Shown piece by piece: positions 26,090 to 33,910 of a DNA stretch of 64,000 nt. Position 1 is the stretch's first letter; each line of letters begins with the position of its first letter. Source of the DNA: CALMBW01 sp963779645 (GTDB lineage: Bacteria > Actinomycetota > CADDZG01 > WHSQ01); NCBI GenBank assembly GCA_963779645.1, contig CAVZYX010000005.1, positions 1,922,001-1,986,000 of the forward strand, in the 5' to 3' direction. The translations under genes and the position numbers were made by a program. The notes under the pieces are model-generated. The model saw only the letters and a program-made list of their open reading frames with translations, ran no database searches and was not told the DNA's origin.

Positions 26090-26400
26090 CGGGGGTTCCC
26101 GTCTTTCGGTGTCCCTTTCGAGGCAAGCACCACGCTACGAGCTGGGAGAATCTGGAACATCGCCCGTAAGCCTGGAATGGCGGGACCACCGGGGCTACCA
26201 CTCGATGGTCCGTGCGGGCCACGCCGATGTGCGTCGATTCCGTACGCCGGATGAATTTCCGGCTAAGAGAATCGGTACGTAAGGGAAAGCGTGGACATAA
26301 CCGTACTTCCGGCTTGATATCCCCCTTCTCCGATGCGGGAGACGGGGCCGGAGCGTCGAATCTTGGAAACGGACATATCGCCCGGGAGGGGGAGCCTTAG
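26090..26400. other. 311-bp intergenic region between divergent genes
   Basis: No convincing gene. It must hold the promoters of the minus-strand membrane protein and the plus-strand LVIVD gene. I see gccgga-N6-tccggc (26246-26263) and an imperfect hairpin around ctccgatgcgggag near 26330, but no clear -10/-35 pair. A purine-rich run gggaggggga (from 26381) serves as ribosome binding site for the GTG at 26401. Confidence 0.4.
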
Positions 26401-27501
26401 GTGCGGAAGTTGTTGCTCACCACGACACTGATAGCTCTGTTCGTCGTGCCGAGTGTTGTTTCCGGGGCTCCGACCGGTTTCATGTCGTCCAACGTCGAGC
26501 ACATCGCGACGATCCCCTTCGATGCCGGTGGTGCCAGCGGCGCCCGACTCGTCGACGAATATCTCTACGTCGCCGGCACTCGCAACTTCTCGATCTACGA
26601 CGTGAGCGATCCCATCGATCCGCAACTAGTCAGCACGACCCCGGTGACGGTGTACTTCGCCAACGAGGACGTCGACACCAACGGCGAGATCCTGCTGCTC
26701 TCGAGCGACCAAGCTCAGAGGGAGCTCTACGTCTACGACGTCGAGGACAAGGCCGCTCCTACTCTTCTAGCAACCCTGGGCAACGTGCGCGATCACAACT
26801 TCGCTTGCGTGCTCGATTGCAAATGGGCCTATGGAACGAGAGGCAACATCGTCGACCTGAGGGATCCCTCGAACCCCAAGGTCGCGGCGAGCTGGGGCGG
26901 GGGAGAGACGCCGGGCGACGGGTTCGACACCGACGAGGTAGCACCCGGTTACGTGCTGTCGGCTGCCCGCACGATCCGGCTGATGGATGCACGCAAGCCT
27001 GCGGCTCCGAAAACCTTGGCGCTCGGTCCCAACCCCGACAACCGTTTGATCCACTCGGTCGGGTGGCCTCGCCAGATGAAGGACCGCTTCATGCTGGTCC
27101 AGGGCGAGACGCCGTTCACCGGTCGTTGCGACGAGAACTCCGGCGCTTTCATGACCTGGGACGCATCGAAGTGGCGCAAGACGCACACCTTCCAGATGAT
27201 CGATGAGTACCGGATGGTCAACGGCACTTACACCGATAGCAACCCGCCCGCGGGGGCCGTGGGATGCACGGCTGCGTGGTTCCAAGAGCACCCCGACTTC
27301 CACAATGGTGGACTCGTCGTGTCCGGTTACTTCGAGCACGGAGCCCGCTTCCTCGAGGTCGACCCGAAGGGTCAGATCAGCGAGGTCGGCTACTTCACGC
27401 CCGTAGGTGGAGCGAGTTACGCGACCTACTGGATCACCGACGAGATCGTCTATTCGATCGACCTCGTGCGAGGCATCGACATCCTGCGCTTCTCTCGTTA
27501 A
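26401..27501 (+). CDS. Secreted LVIVD-repeat beta-propeller protein (paralogue 1)
   Basis: 366 residues with a Sec signal peptide (RKLLLTTTLIALFVVPSVVSGAP, cleavage near 22-24), then repeated strands with LVIVD-type signatures: FSIYDVSDPIDPQLVS, LYVYDVEDKAAPTLLA, NIVDLRDPSNPKVAA and IRLMDARKPAAPKTLA. This predicts an extracellular beta-propeller; family members are often surface adhesins or scaffold proteins. Conserved Cys pairs (ACVLDCKWAYG; GRCDE...GCTAA) suggest disulfides. It is clearly related to the protein at 39920-41092 along its whole length. The start is the GTG at 26401 after a purine-rich ribosome binding site. Confidence 0.82.
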   Translation: MRKLLLTTTLIALFVVPSVVSGAPTGFMSSNVEHIATIPFDAGGASGARLVDEYLYVAGTRNFSIYDVSDPIDPQLVSTTPVTVYFANEDVDTNGEILLLSSDQAQRELYVYDVEDKAAPTLLATLGNVRDHNFACVLDCKWAYGTRGNIVDLRDPSNPKVAASWGGGETPGDGFDTDEVAPGYVLSAARTIRLMDARKPAAPKTLALGPNPDNRLIHSVGWPRQMKDRFMLVQGETPFTGRCDENSGAFMTWDASKWRKTHTFQMIDEYRMVNGTYTDSNPPAGAVGCTAAWFQEHPDFHNGGLVVSGYFEHGARFLEVDPKGQISEVGYFTPVGGASYATYWITDEIVYSIDLVRGIDILRFSR

Positions 27502-27585
27502 GCGCCTCTAGATGTGACTAGTGTTGGCTGTGAGGTTGTTGTGCTCTATCAACCCCATTTCCTTAGGTTTTCCTACATCTACCCC

Positions 27586-27613
27586 TTGACTACCGAACAG
27601 ACGTTCGTATATG
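27586..27613 (+). promoter_or_regulatory. Promoter with embedded LexA (SOS) box
   Basis: A -35 TTGACT (27586-27591) and a -10-like TATATG (27608-27613) are spaced 16 bp. The spacer contains CGAACAGACGTTCG (27594-27607), an exact fit to the Gram-positive/mycobacterial SOS box CGAAC-N4-GTTCG. Bound LexA would sit between the two promoter boxes, so the DUF222-HNH gene 39 bp downstream should be damage-inducible. Confidence 0.8.
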
Positions 27614-27651
27614 GTGGTTAGGTAAGTAGGAAGCGATGTAAGGCGGGCACC

Positions 27652-28809
27652 ATGAACAACGACCCCGAACGGATGACCTCTCACTCCGTCATCCAGGAGA
27701 TGCATAGACGTAACGCAGTGGTCAACGCCGGGCACCTCGATTTTCTTCAATGGATCCTGGTCTGTGAACAGAGGCGAGTAGGTCTAGAGGACGATTGCCG
27801 AAACATCGCCCAGTGGATCGCGTTGCAGATAAAGATCTCGCCCTGGAGGGCAGCCCGCATGGTCAACGCCGCCCATGCGCTTCCACATCTTCCGCTCGTC
27901 ACTCAAGCGTTTCGAGAAGGCGCCCTGTCGCTTGATCAATTGATCGAGCTCACTCGCTTCATCACACCCGAGGATGAGACAAAGATATTGAACTGGGCAT
28001 TACGTAAGAGCCCTCGAGCGATCCGCGAACGCGCCGACAAGGTCAATCGCGTCACGTCTGAAGAGGTCAAAGACCAAGAGCGCTGGAAAGAGCTCCGTTT
28101 CTGGAAAGAAGATGGCGGCCGACTCAGTTTCTGCGGCTCGTTGCCAGCTGACGATGGCGCTCGGTTCGTCAAAGCCATCGACCGGGGTGCGGACAAGATA
28201 GTGGTCTCACCCGAGGACGATCAGGATCCCGTTACCAACATCGATTCCCGCAGAGCCGAGGCGCTGGTGGCCATGGCCTGCAACCAGATAGCCGAGGACC
28301 CCGACCCCGACCGCGCCACCGTGGTGGTCCACATCACGATGGGCGATCTCGTATCCAAGCAGGGAAACGGATCCGTGGCCGGCGGTCCCGCGCTGCACCC
28401 CGATGTCGTGGCCGAGCTCCTGTGCGATTCCCGTTTGCAGTTCGTATCCGAGAACGAAGATGGCGGCGTCACGGGCATCGGCTCCACCTCACGCCTGATC
28501 CCGCCGTGGCTGCGGCGGGTGGTCGAAGAACGCGATGGACACATGTGCACGTTCTACGGCTGTGGCTCCAAAGCAGGTTTGGACGCACATCACATCGTGC
28601 CGTACCCCCTGGGGCCCACCGAAGAAGCCAATCTCACGCTGTTCTGCCGCACGCACCATGGCCTCTTTCATAAGTTCGGATGGCATGTGGTCAGAGGCAA
28701 GGACGGGAAGCTCCAGATCTACCGCCCGGACTGGACCCCCTACAGACCCGGGCCTCCGGTGGTCCAACCGGAACCGGAGGCCACCCAACTCCTCGCTTTC
28801 GCAAGCTAA
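27652..28809 (+). CDS. DUF222 / 13E12-repeat-family protein with HNH endonuclease domain
   Basis: 385 residues. The N-terminal DUF222 helical region (~10-260) precedes a C-terminal HNH nuclease (~295-355) with GHMCTFYGCGSKAGLDAHHI, the Asn in EEANLTLFC and the final His in RTHHGLFH. These proteins, called 13E12 repeat family in mycobacteria, are multicopy and several carry SOS boxes; their function is unsettled, with mobile-DNA or repair-associated nuclease activity proposed. No flanking repeats or group I intron features are visible here, so it looks like a resident gene. The ATG at 27652 follows AAGGCGGGC. Confidence 0.9.
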   Translation: MNNDPERMTSHSVIQEMHRRNAVVNAGHLDFLQWILVCEQRRVGLEDDCRNIAQWIALQIKISPWRAARMVNAAHALPHLPLVTQAFREGALSLDQLIELTRFITPEDETKILNWALRKSPRAIRERADKVNRVTSEEVKDQERWKELRFWKEDGGRLSFCGSLPADDGARFVKAIDRGADKIVVSPEDDQDPVTNIDSRRAEALVAMACNQIAEDPDPDRATVVVHITMGDLVSKQGNGSVAGGPALHPDVVAELLCDSRLQFVSENEDGGVTGIGSTSRLIPPWLRRVVEERDGHMCTFYGCGSKAGLDAHHIVPYPLGPTEEANLTLFCRTHHGLFHKFGWHVVRGKDGKLQIYRPDWTPYRPGPPVVQPEPEATQLLAFAS

Positions 28810-28877
28810 CCAAGCACCGACCAACCGAGGTCTATCCTGGCGCGGACAATCTGTCGGCGGATCGGAGGTAGAGCACC

Positions 28878-29567
28878 GTGGCTCTCTGGGGCATCTTGTA
28901 CACGATCGTTCCACTTGTTCTGGTGGGTGGTCTCGTCCTTGCGGCAGCGTCAATGGCTCGTAAAGACGAGTATGAGCCGCGCCGCTCTTACGTTGTCTAC
29001 CTCTTAGGCACGATCCTGGTTTCCCTGTTGGTATTGGTTGGTGGAGTGACGGTGGTGGTAGCCAACATCGGTGAACGCGTTGTTGGAACAGGTGGAGAGG
29101 TCTACGACGGAGGCCCCTTCAGTGGAGGGGTCTACATCGATGATTCTGGCAACCCGCCTTCACATTCAGACGAGTTCATCGACCGCATCAACACTGGGGA
29201 GGCGATCCAGGCCGCCTTGGTTGCCGGGGTCGCGCTGCTACTTCTTTACTTCCACGCGAGCAAACTGACAGAGATCACGCGAGAGGGTGGCTTCGCCACC
29301 TCGTTATTAGCGCGCACCTACAGCGCCTACCTCTACCTCGTGTGTTTCGCTGCCATGATAGGTGCCCTGGTTGCAACGGCCATCTCTGTTTATGCCTTGG
29401 TCAAGATAGCGGCCCCCGGATCCTTGGGGTCTCTGCCGGAAGGCGACGAGCGAGACCTAGCGATCGTCGATCTCCTCCAGAACGGCGCGCTAGCCGGGCT
29501 AAGCGCGTACATCTTCAGGTGGCACTGGAAGGCAGCCGAGGCCCTCAGACCGGGAGCAACCGGTTAG
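28878..29567 (+). CDS. Multi-pass membrane protein of unknown function
   Basis: 229 residues with about four to five hydrophobic helices: LYTIVPLVLVGGLVLAAA, YVVYLLGTILVSLLVLVGG, QAALVAGVALLLLYFHAS, YLVCFAAMIGALVATAISVY. An external loop rich in Gly/Asp (~70-100) separates helices two and three. The pattern resembles DUF5671-type actinobacterial proteins, but I cannot confirm it. The GTG at 28878 is preceded by GGAGGTAGAG. The 3' end overlaps the end of the small acidic protein gene on the other strand by four bases. Confidence 0.7.
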   Translation: MALWGILYTIVPLVLVGGLVLAAASMARKDEYEPRRSYVVYLLGTILVSLLVLVGGVTVVVANIGERVVGTGGEVYDGGPFSGGVYIDDSGNPPSHSDEFIDRINTGEAIQAALVAGVALLLLYFHASKLTEITREGGFATSLLARTYSAYLYLVCFAAMIGALVATAISVYALVKIAAPGSLGSLPEGDERDLAIVDLLQNGALAGLSAYIFRWHWKAAEALRPGATG

Positions 29568-29797
29568 CGGTACTCCTCTTCTTGGCCGCCGGGCTCTTGC
29601 TCTTGCTCGAGCGCATCCGCTTCGTTGACGTCGATCGGGATCGTGGGTTCGGTTTTCGTTGGGTCACCAGACCATTCGCGCGCCTGCTCTAGTGCATCAG
29701 CCTCGGGAACGTCGGGGTCGACGTGGTCCGGGTAAGAGGTGTCTTCGGCTATCTCGTCCGGTTGCGGAGTGGGATTGTCCTGCGTTGGGTCTGCCAT
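29564..29797 (-). CDS. Small acidic protein with duplicated EADALEQ motif
   Basis: 77 residues, highly acidic and disordered. Two copies of a short motif are present: PEADALEQAREWS and NEADALEQEQEPGG. Short EADALEQ-bearing proteins are widespread in actinomycetes and unassigned. There is no membrane segment. The start at 29797 has AAGGGGCACTC upstream on its strand. The duplicated motif and compatible codon use argue that it is real despite its size. Confidence 0.65.
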   Translation of the reverse strand: MADPTQDNPTPQPDEIAEDTSYPDHVDPDVPEADALEQAREWSGDPTKTEPTIPIDVNEADALEQEQEPGGQEEEYR

Positions 29798-29879
29798 TTG
29801 AGTGCCCCTTCAATTAGGTAGCCAGGTACCTTCCTTACCCAAACCGCTAGATCTTCAACGTCGGATAACTTGACGCGAT

Positions 29880-31535
29880 ATGCGAATGAAACGGCTCTGC
29901 GCCGCCATAGCAGCTGGGCTGCTGCTGGCTTCATGTACCTCGGCCGCCGAAACGACCGGCGACGGCGCACCCGACGACGAGGCCCCCCGAACGGTGCCTC
30001 CCGCCACCTCTTTCTCGACGGATCGATGCTCCGAGATCCAGAAACTCGCTCGGGTGTCACGACGGGGCTGGTACCCGAAGCGGTCGCCCCAACTCGTTCT
30101 CATCCCGAAAGAACCCAACTTCATCGGCAGCGAAACCGCCCTCGTTCATTCGGGGCCGTGGGATTACCTCACTCACGTTCCCTTCGTCATGTACGGACCC
30201 GGCTTCATCGAACCGGTGGGTGATGTCGCAACCAGTTCCACGATGGCGGACCTGGCCCCCACGACCGCTCGCTTGATCGGTTTCGATTCCTACGAAGCAC
30301 CCGATGGCGTGGCTCAGACAGGAGCGTTTACTTCCACCGACAAGCTCCCGCGCCTCGTCGTCACGATCGTCTGGGACGGGGGCGGATGGAACGCACTCGA
30401 GCAGCATCCCGGGTCGTGGCCGTATCTCGAACAGCTGATGACCGACGGCGCCTCGTACGTGAACTTCAGCGTCGGATCGAATCCTTCGGTGACACCAGCG
30501 ATCCACACGACGATAGGTACCGGTGCGTTCCCCGACACCCACGGGATCGTCGGCCTTCGCATCCCACTTCCCGATGGCCGCTACGTGAATCCCCTAGGCA
30601 AGAGCGATCCGTCACTGATCGAAGTCCCGACCCTGGCCGATCTGTTCGACAGACGGAATGGGAATCGCCCCATCACCGGGATGCTCGGCTCGACCTCGTG
30701 GCACGTCGGGATGGTCGGGCACGGTGCTGGGCTCAAAGGTGGCGACAAGGATCCCGTCGCCCTGCTCTCGCATGACGTTCCCGTAGTAAAGACGAATCGA
30801 GGCTTCTACTCACTGCCGGCACTGGAAGACAAAGACCAGCTCGACCGTTACGTGCGTCGACTGGACGCGTCGGACGGCAAACGCGATGTGAAATGGATGG
30901 GTCGCTCGCTGGTCACTCAGAAGGACGTTGCGAGAACACCTGCGATGGCGAGCTTCAATCAGTACCTCCTAGAGCAACTGATCAGGAAGGAAGGTTTCGG
31001 TCGCGATCGCGTTCCGGACCTTCTCTACGTGAACTTCAAGAGCGCCGACCTCGCCGGCCATGCCTGGAGCTTCGAAGCCAAAGAGCAGGAACTCGTCCTG
31101 CGCGCGCAGGACGATCAGCTTCGAAGGCTCGTCAACGTTCTCGATAGGCAGGTCGGAGCCGGCAAATGGGTAGTCATGCTCACCGCGGACCACGGGCAGA
31201 CGGCGTACCCGAAAGACACCGGCGCGTGGCCCGTTCGCGGGGGAGAACTCGCCGACGATCTGAACCGCACCTTCGATCGCAACAACGACGGGATCGATCT
31301 CGTCGACCGGATCGGAGCCTCCGGAGCTTCGATCACGAAACCCCAATTGGCCGCTAACTCGGTGTCGCTAGCAGAGATGGCGCGTTGGATAGGGGACTAC
31401 CGCGTGCGAGAGAACCTCAAGTCCAACGAGAAGATCCCCGCCTACTATCAGGGAGGGGGCCGCGACCGGATCTTCGACGCGGTGATGTCGGGGCGGAAGC
31501 TGGTTGTGCCCGACTGCTCTCCGGGCGCTGCCTAG
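29880..31535 (+). CDS. Lipoprotein phosphodiesterase/alkaline-phosphatase-superfamily enzyme with permuted-looking layout
   Basis: 551 residues. A lipobox LLLASC (Cys20) predicts a lipoprotein. The catalytic domain (~160-530) has VTIVWDGGGWNALE, the nucleophile region NPSVTPAIHTTIGTGAFPDTHGI (Thr expected as nucleophile) and the metal motif LTADHGQT, as in type I phosphodiesterases/nucleotide pyrophosphatases. Oddly, residues ~70-145 contain a stretch (SGPWDYLTHVPFVMYGPGF, then STMADLAPTTARLIGF) that in related enzymes comes at the C-terminus after TADHG. Here it precedes the catalytic core, suggesting circular permutation or a fused partial copy. The C-terminus carries a second short equivalent (ANSVSLAEMARWIG). 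Confidence 0.82.
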   Translation: MRMKRLCAAIAAGLLLASCTSAAETTGDGAPDDEAPRTVPPATSFSTDRCSEIQKLARVSRRGWYPKRSPQLVLIPKEPNFIGSETALVHSGPWDYLTHVPFVMYGPGFIEPVGDVATSSTMADLAPTTARLIGFDSYEAPDGVAQTGAFTSTDKLPRLVVTIVWDGGGWNALEQHPGSWPYLEQLMTDGASYVNFSVGSNPSVTPAIHTTIGTGAFPDTHGIVGLRIPLPDGRYVNPLGKSDPSLIEVPTLADLFDRRNGNRPITGMLGSTSWHVGMVGHGAGLKGGDKDPVALLSHDVPVVKTNRGFYSLPALEDKDQLDRYVRRLDASDGKRDVKWMGRSLVTQKDVARTPAMASFNQYLLEQLIRKEGFGRDRVPDLLYVNFKSADLAGHAWSFEAKEQELVLRAQDDQLRRLVNVLDRQVGAGKWVVMLTADHGQTAYPKDTGAWPVRGGELADDLNRTFDRNNDGIDLVDRIGASGASITKPQLAANSVSLAEMARWIGDYRVRENLKSNEKIPAYYQGGGRDRIFDAVMSGRKLVVPDCSPGAA

Positions 31536-31541
31536 ACAGAC

Positions 31542-31751
31542 TCAGACGTTGGCGGTGGGCTGAAGCTCGGTCAACAGCTCCTTGGAAACCTTGGTTATCC
31601 GCTCGACGGCACTCTCGAAGGCCCCCTCATTGACCCGCGATGGCTTCCGGAATCCACTGATCTTCCGCACGAACTGGAGCGCCGCTGCTTCGATGTCCTC
31701 ATCGGTAGGTGGGTTCTCGTAGTCCCTTAGGACCTTGATGCTCCGGCACAT
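31542..31751 (-). CDS. DUF2277 family protein
   Basis: 69 residues, beginning MCRSIKVLRDYENPPTDEDI with the conserved AALQFVRKISGFRKPSR segment and a helical tail; I recognise this as DUF2277, a small cytosolic family widespread in bacteria and of unknown function. Family members share the Cys2-Arg-Ser-Ile start and the KPSR motif; both are intact. AAAGGAGAGTCACG precedes the ATG on the minus strand. It is convergent with the phosphatase gene, six bases apart. Confidence 0.85.
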   Translation of the reverse strand: MCRSIKVLRDYENPPTDEDIEAAALQFVRKISGFRKPSRVNEGAFESAVERITKVSKELLTELQPTANV

Positions 31752-31817
31752 CGTGACTCTCCTTTCGGATCCTCTTTTGCGTGCAGCCTACGGCTTCTTA
31801 AGTGGCAAGCTTCAGTC

Positions 31818-32630
31818 GTGAACGGCACCGAACTGATGATCAACACTGCCTTCGTGATCCTGGGCTACGTCACCCTGTTGTGGCTGCTCAGCTTGGCACT
31901 GCGCGACGCCAGCATCGTGGACATCGCCTGGGGGCCGGGATTCTTGATCGTTGCTCTGATCGGAGCTCTGTGGGCGGATGGCTACGAGCCGCGACGCTTC
32001 CTCGTGTTGACCCTCGTTTCTCTGTGGGGGCTCCGGCTCGGCCTCCATATCTTCTTCCGGAACAGGGGCCACGGTGAGGACCCTCGCTACGCGAAGTGGC
32101 GACGCCAGAACCGCGACAGATGGTGGTGGAAGAGCTACTTCAAGGTCTTCGTGACGCAAGGCGTTGTCATGTGGATCGTCTCGGCCCCGATCCGCGTTGC
32201 CGCAACGAGCGTCGAGCCCGACCACTTCACCGCTTTCGACGCTGCAGGAGCGCTGCTGTGGACGATCGGCTTCATCTTCGAGGCAGGCGGCGATCTGCAA
32301 CTGAGACGATTCCTGGGCGATCCGACGAACAAGGGCAAGGTCATGGACAAGGGTCTGTGGCGGTACACGCGCCACCCGAACTACTTCGGGGATGCTGCGA
32401 TGTGGTGGGGGATCGGCCTCATCGGCGTTCTCGGTGACCTTGGCGTCCTTGCGCTCATCGGTCCTGCCATCATGACGGTCACCTTGATGAAGGTGTCGGG
32501 CGTGACACTGCTCGAGAAAGACATCGAGGAAAGGCGCCCCGGCTACCGCGAGTACATCCGATCAACGAACGCATTCTTCCCCGGCCCCCCCAAAAGAAAG
32601 GACAGGGATGGAGCTGTCACAGCAAGCTAG
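31818..32630 (+). CDS. DUF1295 / steroid-5-alpha-reductase-like membrane protein
   Basis: 270 residues with six to seven membrane helices. Signatures of the DUF1295 family: VDIAWGPGF near the N-terminus, SLWGLRLGLHIFFRNRGHGEDPRY, and the C-terminal KGLWRYTRHPNYFGDAAMWWG plus RRPGYREYI motifs, which match the NAD(P)H-binding end of 5-alpha-reductases and isoprenylcysteine methyltransferases. It probably acts as a membrane oxidoreductase or methyltransferase on a lipid substrate. It overlaps the next gene by 23 bp, so the two are likely cotranscribed. Confidence 0.87.
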   Translation: MNGTELMINTAFVILGYVTLLWLLSLALRDASIVDIAWGPGFLIVALIGALWADGYEPRRFLVLTLVSLWGLRLGLHIFFRNRGHGEDPRYAKWRRQNRDRWWWKSYFKVFVTQGVVMWIVSAPIRVAATSVEPDHFTAFDAAGALLWTIGFIFEAGGDLQLRRFLGDPTNKGKVMDKGLWRYTRHPNYFGDAAMWWGIGLIGVLGDLGVLALIGPAIMTVTLMKVSGVTLLEKDIEERRPGYREYIRSTNAFFPGPPKRKDRDGAVTAS

Positions 32631-33021
32631 AGATCTGATCACCTCCGGCGTTCTGGCGCATCTTGCAACCATCGATGCCGATGGGAAGCCGCACGTGACG
32701 TGTGCGTGGACCGGTATCGAGGACGGCGCGATCGTTATCGCCACGCTCGGAGATCAGCGCAAGCTCAAGAACATCCGGCGCGATCCAAGGGTCACGGTCT
32801 CTTACGAGACGCGTAAGACGAACGATTGGGGTTTAACGGAATACCTCGTCATCGACGGAACGGCTGAGATAACCGAAGGGGGAGCGCCCGAGCTGCTCCA
32901 GGAGCTAGCTCACGTCTACCTTGGCCCCGACGTGACTTTCCCCCCGATGCCAGAGCCTCCGCCGGGCTTCATCACGCGTATCTCGCCGACAAAGGTCTCC
33001 GGTGTCGGGCCCTGGGCATAA
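32608..33021 (+). CDS. PPOX-class (F420/FMN-dependent) split-barrel oxidoreductase
   Basis: 137 residues, the usual size for F420-dependent PPOX proteins. It begins with LITSGVLAHLATIDADGKPHVTCAW and continues with IATLGDQRKLKNIRRDPRVTVSYE and VIDGTAEI, typical of the Rv1155-like group that reduces small molecules with F420H2. It has no membrane segment. The ATG at 32608 lies inside the DUF1295 gene after AAAGGACAGGG. The pairing with a DUF1295 reductase suggests a shared lipid or xenobiotic substrate (inference). Confidence 0.88.
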   Translation: MELSQQARDLITSGVLAHLATIDADGKPHVTCAWTGIEDGAIVIATLGDQRKLKNIRRDPRVTVSYETRKTNDWGLTEYLVIDGTAEITEGGAPELLQELAHVYLGPDVTFPPMPEPPPGFITRISPTKVSGVGPWA

Positions 33022-33024
33022 AGG

Positions 33025-33906
33025 CTAAGCCCCCGCTCGATGCTTCAGCCACTGGTGTGTGTCGGCGACGCGGTTGAGCATCAGCGTTAAATGACCCTCC
33101 TCAGGGAGGATCCGCGCGTCCACCCCGGGGATCGCCTTCGCCAACCATTCACCGTGGGTCGGCGGAACCATCAGGTCTTGGTGGCCCTGCCACAGCAAGA
33201 CCGGCACGGAGATGTCCGAGAGTTCGAAGCCCCAGTGCTCCACGAAGGCAAGGTCGTCGTCGAGCCACCCGTGATGGGTGGTTCCGATCGCGTAGTCGTT
33301 CGAATCTACGAAGTACTGCGCTGCTTCACCAGAGACGACGTTGGCATCCACTTCGCTCAACACGGTGCGCATCGCGGTGATCAGGTCCTCGGCTGTCCCA
33401 CCGACCATGCCGGGTCGCCATTCTTCGAGTAGCGGCGATATCGAATCCTCACCTTCGGTTGCTCGCGTGAACTCGACGATGTTCTCTTCGCCCATGCCCG
33501 CCAGGAAGTCCAATCCCTCGGCCCCGTACGGCGCGACGGATGCAAGAGTTGCGGCTGCGACACAACGACCTGGCAAGAGGGCCGCGCAGGCGAGGGAGTG
33601 CGGCCCTCCTCCGGAGATGCCCCACGTCGCGAATCTCTCGATCCCCAGATGGTCCAGCAGAGCGGCAACATCGAGGGCCGCGTCGGCGATCGAACGGCCA
33701 GGGTCGCGCGATGAGCCGCCGTATCCAGGTCGGTCGTAGCCGATGAGTCTGACCCCGCGGTCGGCAGCGTCCTTCGCCCAACCCGAGTAGATCGTCCCGG
33801 AGGACGGAGTGCCGTGGTGATAAACGATCGGAAAGCCGCCGGAATCTCCGCCTTCGAAATATGCGATCGTCCGGCCATCGAACTCGAACGTGCTCATGTT
33901 GTCCAC
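33025..33906 (-). CDS. Alpha/beta hydrolase
   Basis: 293 residues. The oxyanion region is YHHGTPSSGTIYSG, the nucleophile elbow GISGGG, the Asp in WQGHQDLMVPP and the His in LPEEGHLTLM. The HGTPSS/GISGGG form belongs to a large actinobacterial group of prolyl-iminopeptidase/epoxide-hydrolase-like enzymes. It is cytosolic. It follows the acyl-CoA oxidase gene on the minus strand after four bases and is probably in the same operon. An in-frame ATG (residue 4) is an alternative start. Confidence 0.88.
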   Translation of the reverse strand: MDNMSTFEFDGRTIAYFEGGDSGGFPIVYHHGTPSSGTIYSGWAKDAADRGVRLIGYDRPGYGGSSRDPGRSIADAALDVAALLDHLGIERFATWGISGGGPHSLACAALLPGRCVAAATLASVAPYGAEGLDFLAGMGEENIVEFTRATEGEDSISPLLEEWRPGMVGGTAEDLITAMRTVLSEVDANVVSGEAAQYFVDSNDYAIGTTHHGWLDDDLAFVEHWGFELSDISVPVLLWQGHQDLMVPPTHGEWLAKAIPGVDARILPEEGHLTLMLNRVADTHQWLKHRAGA

Positions 33907-33910
33907 ACGA

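Noticed and set aside
26263..26625. Minus-strand frame covering the LVIVD gene start
   Set aside because: No signal peptide or domain; the plus-strand signal peptide and repeats explain the region.
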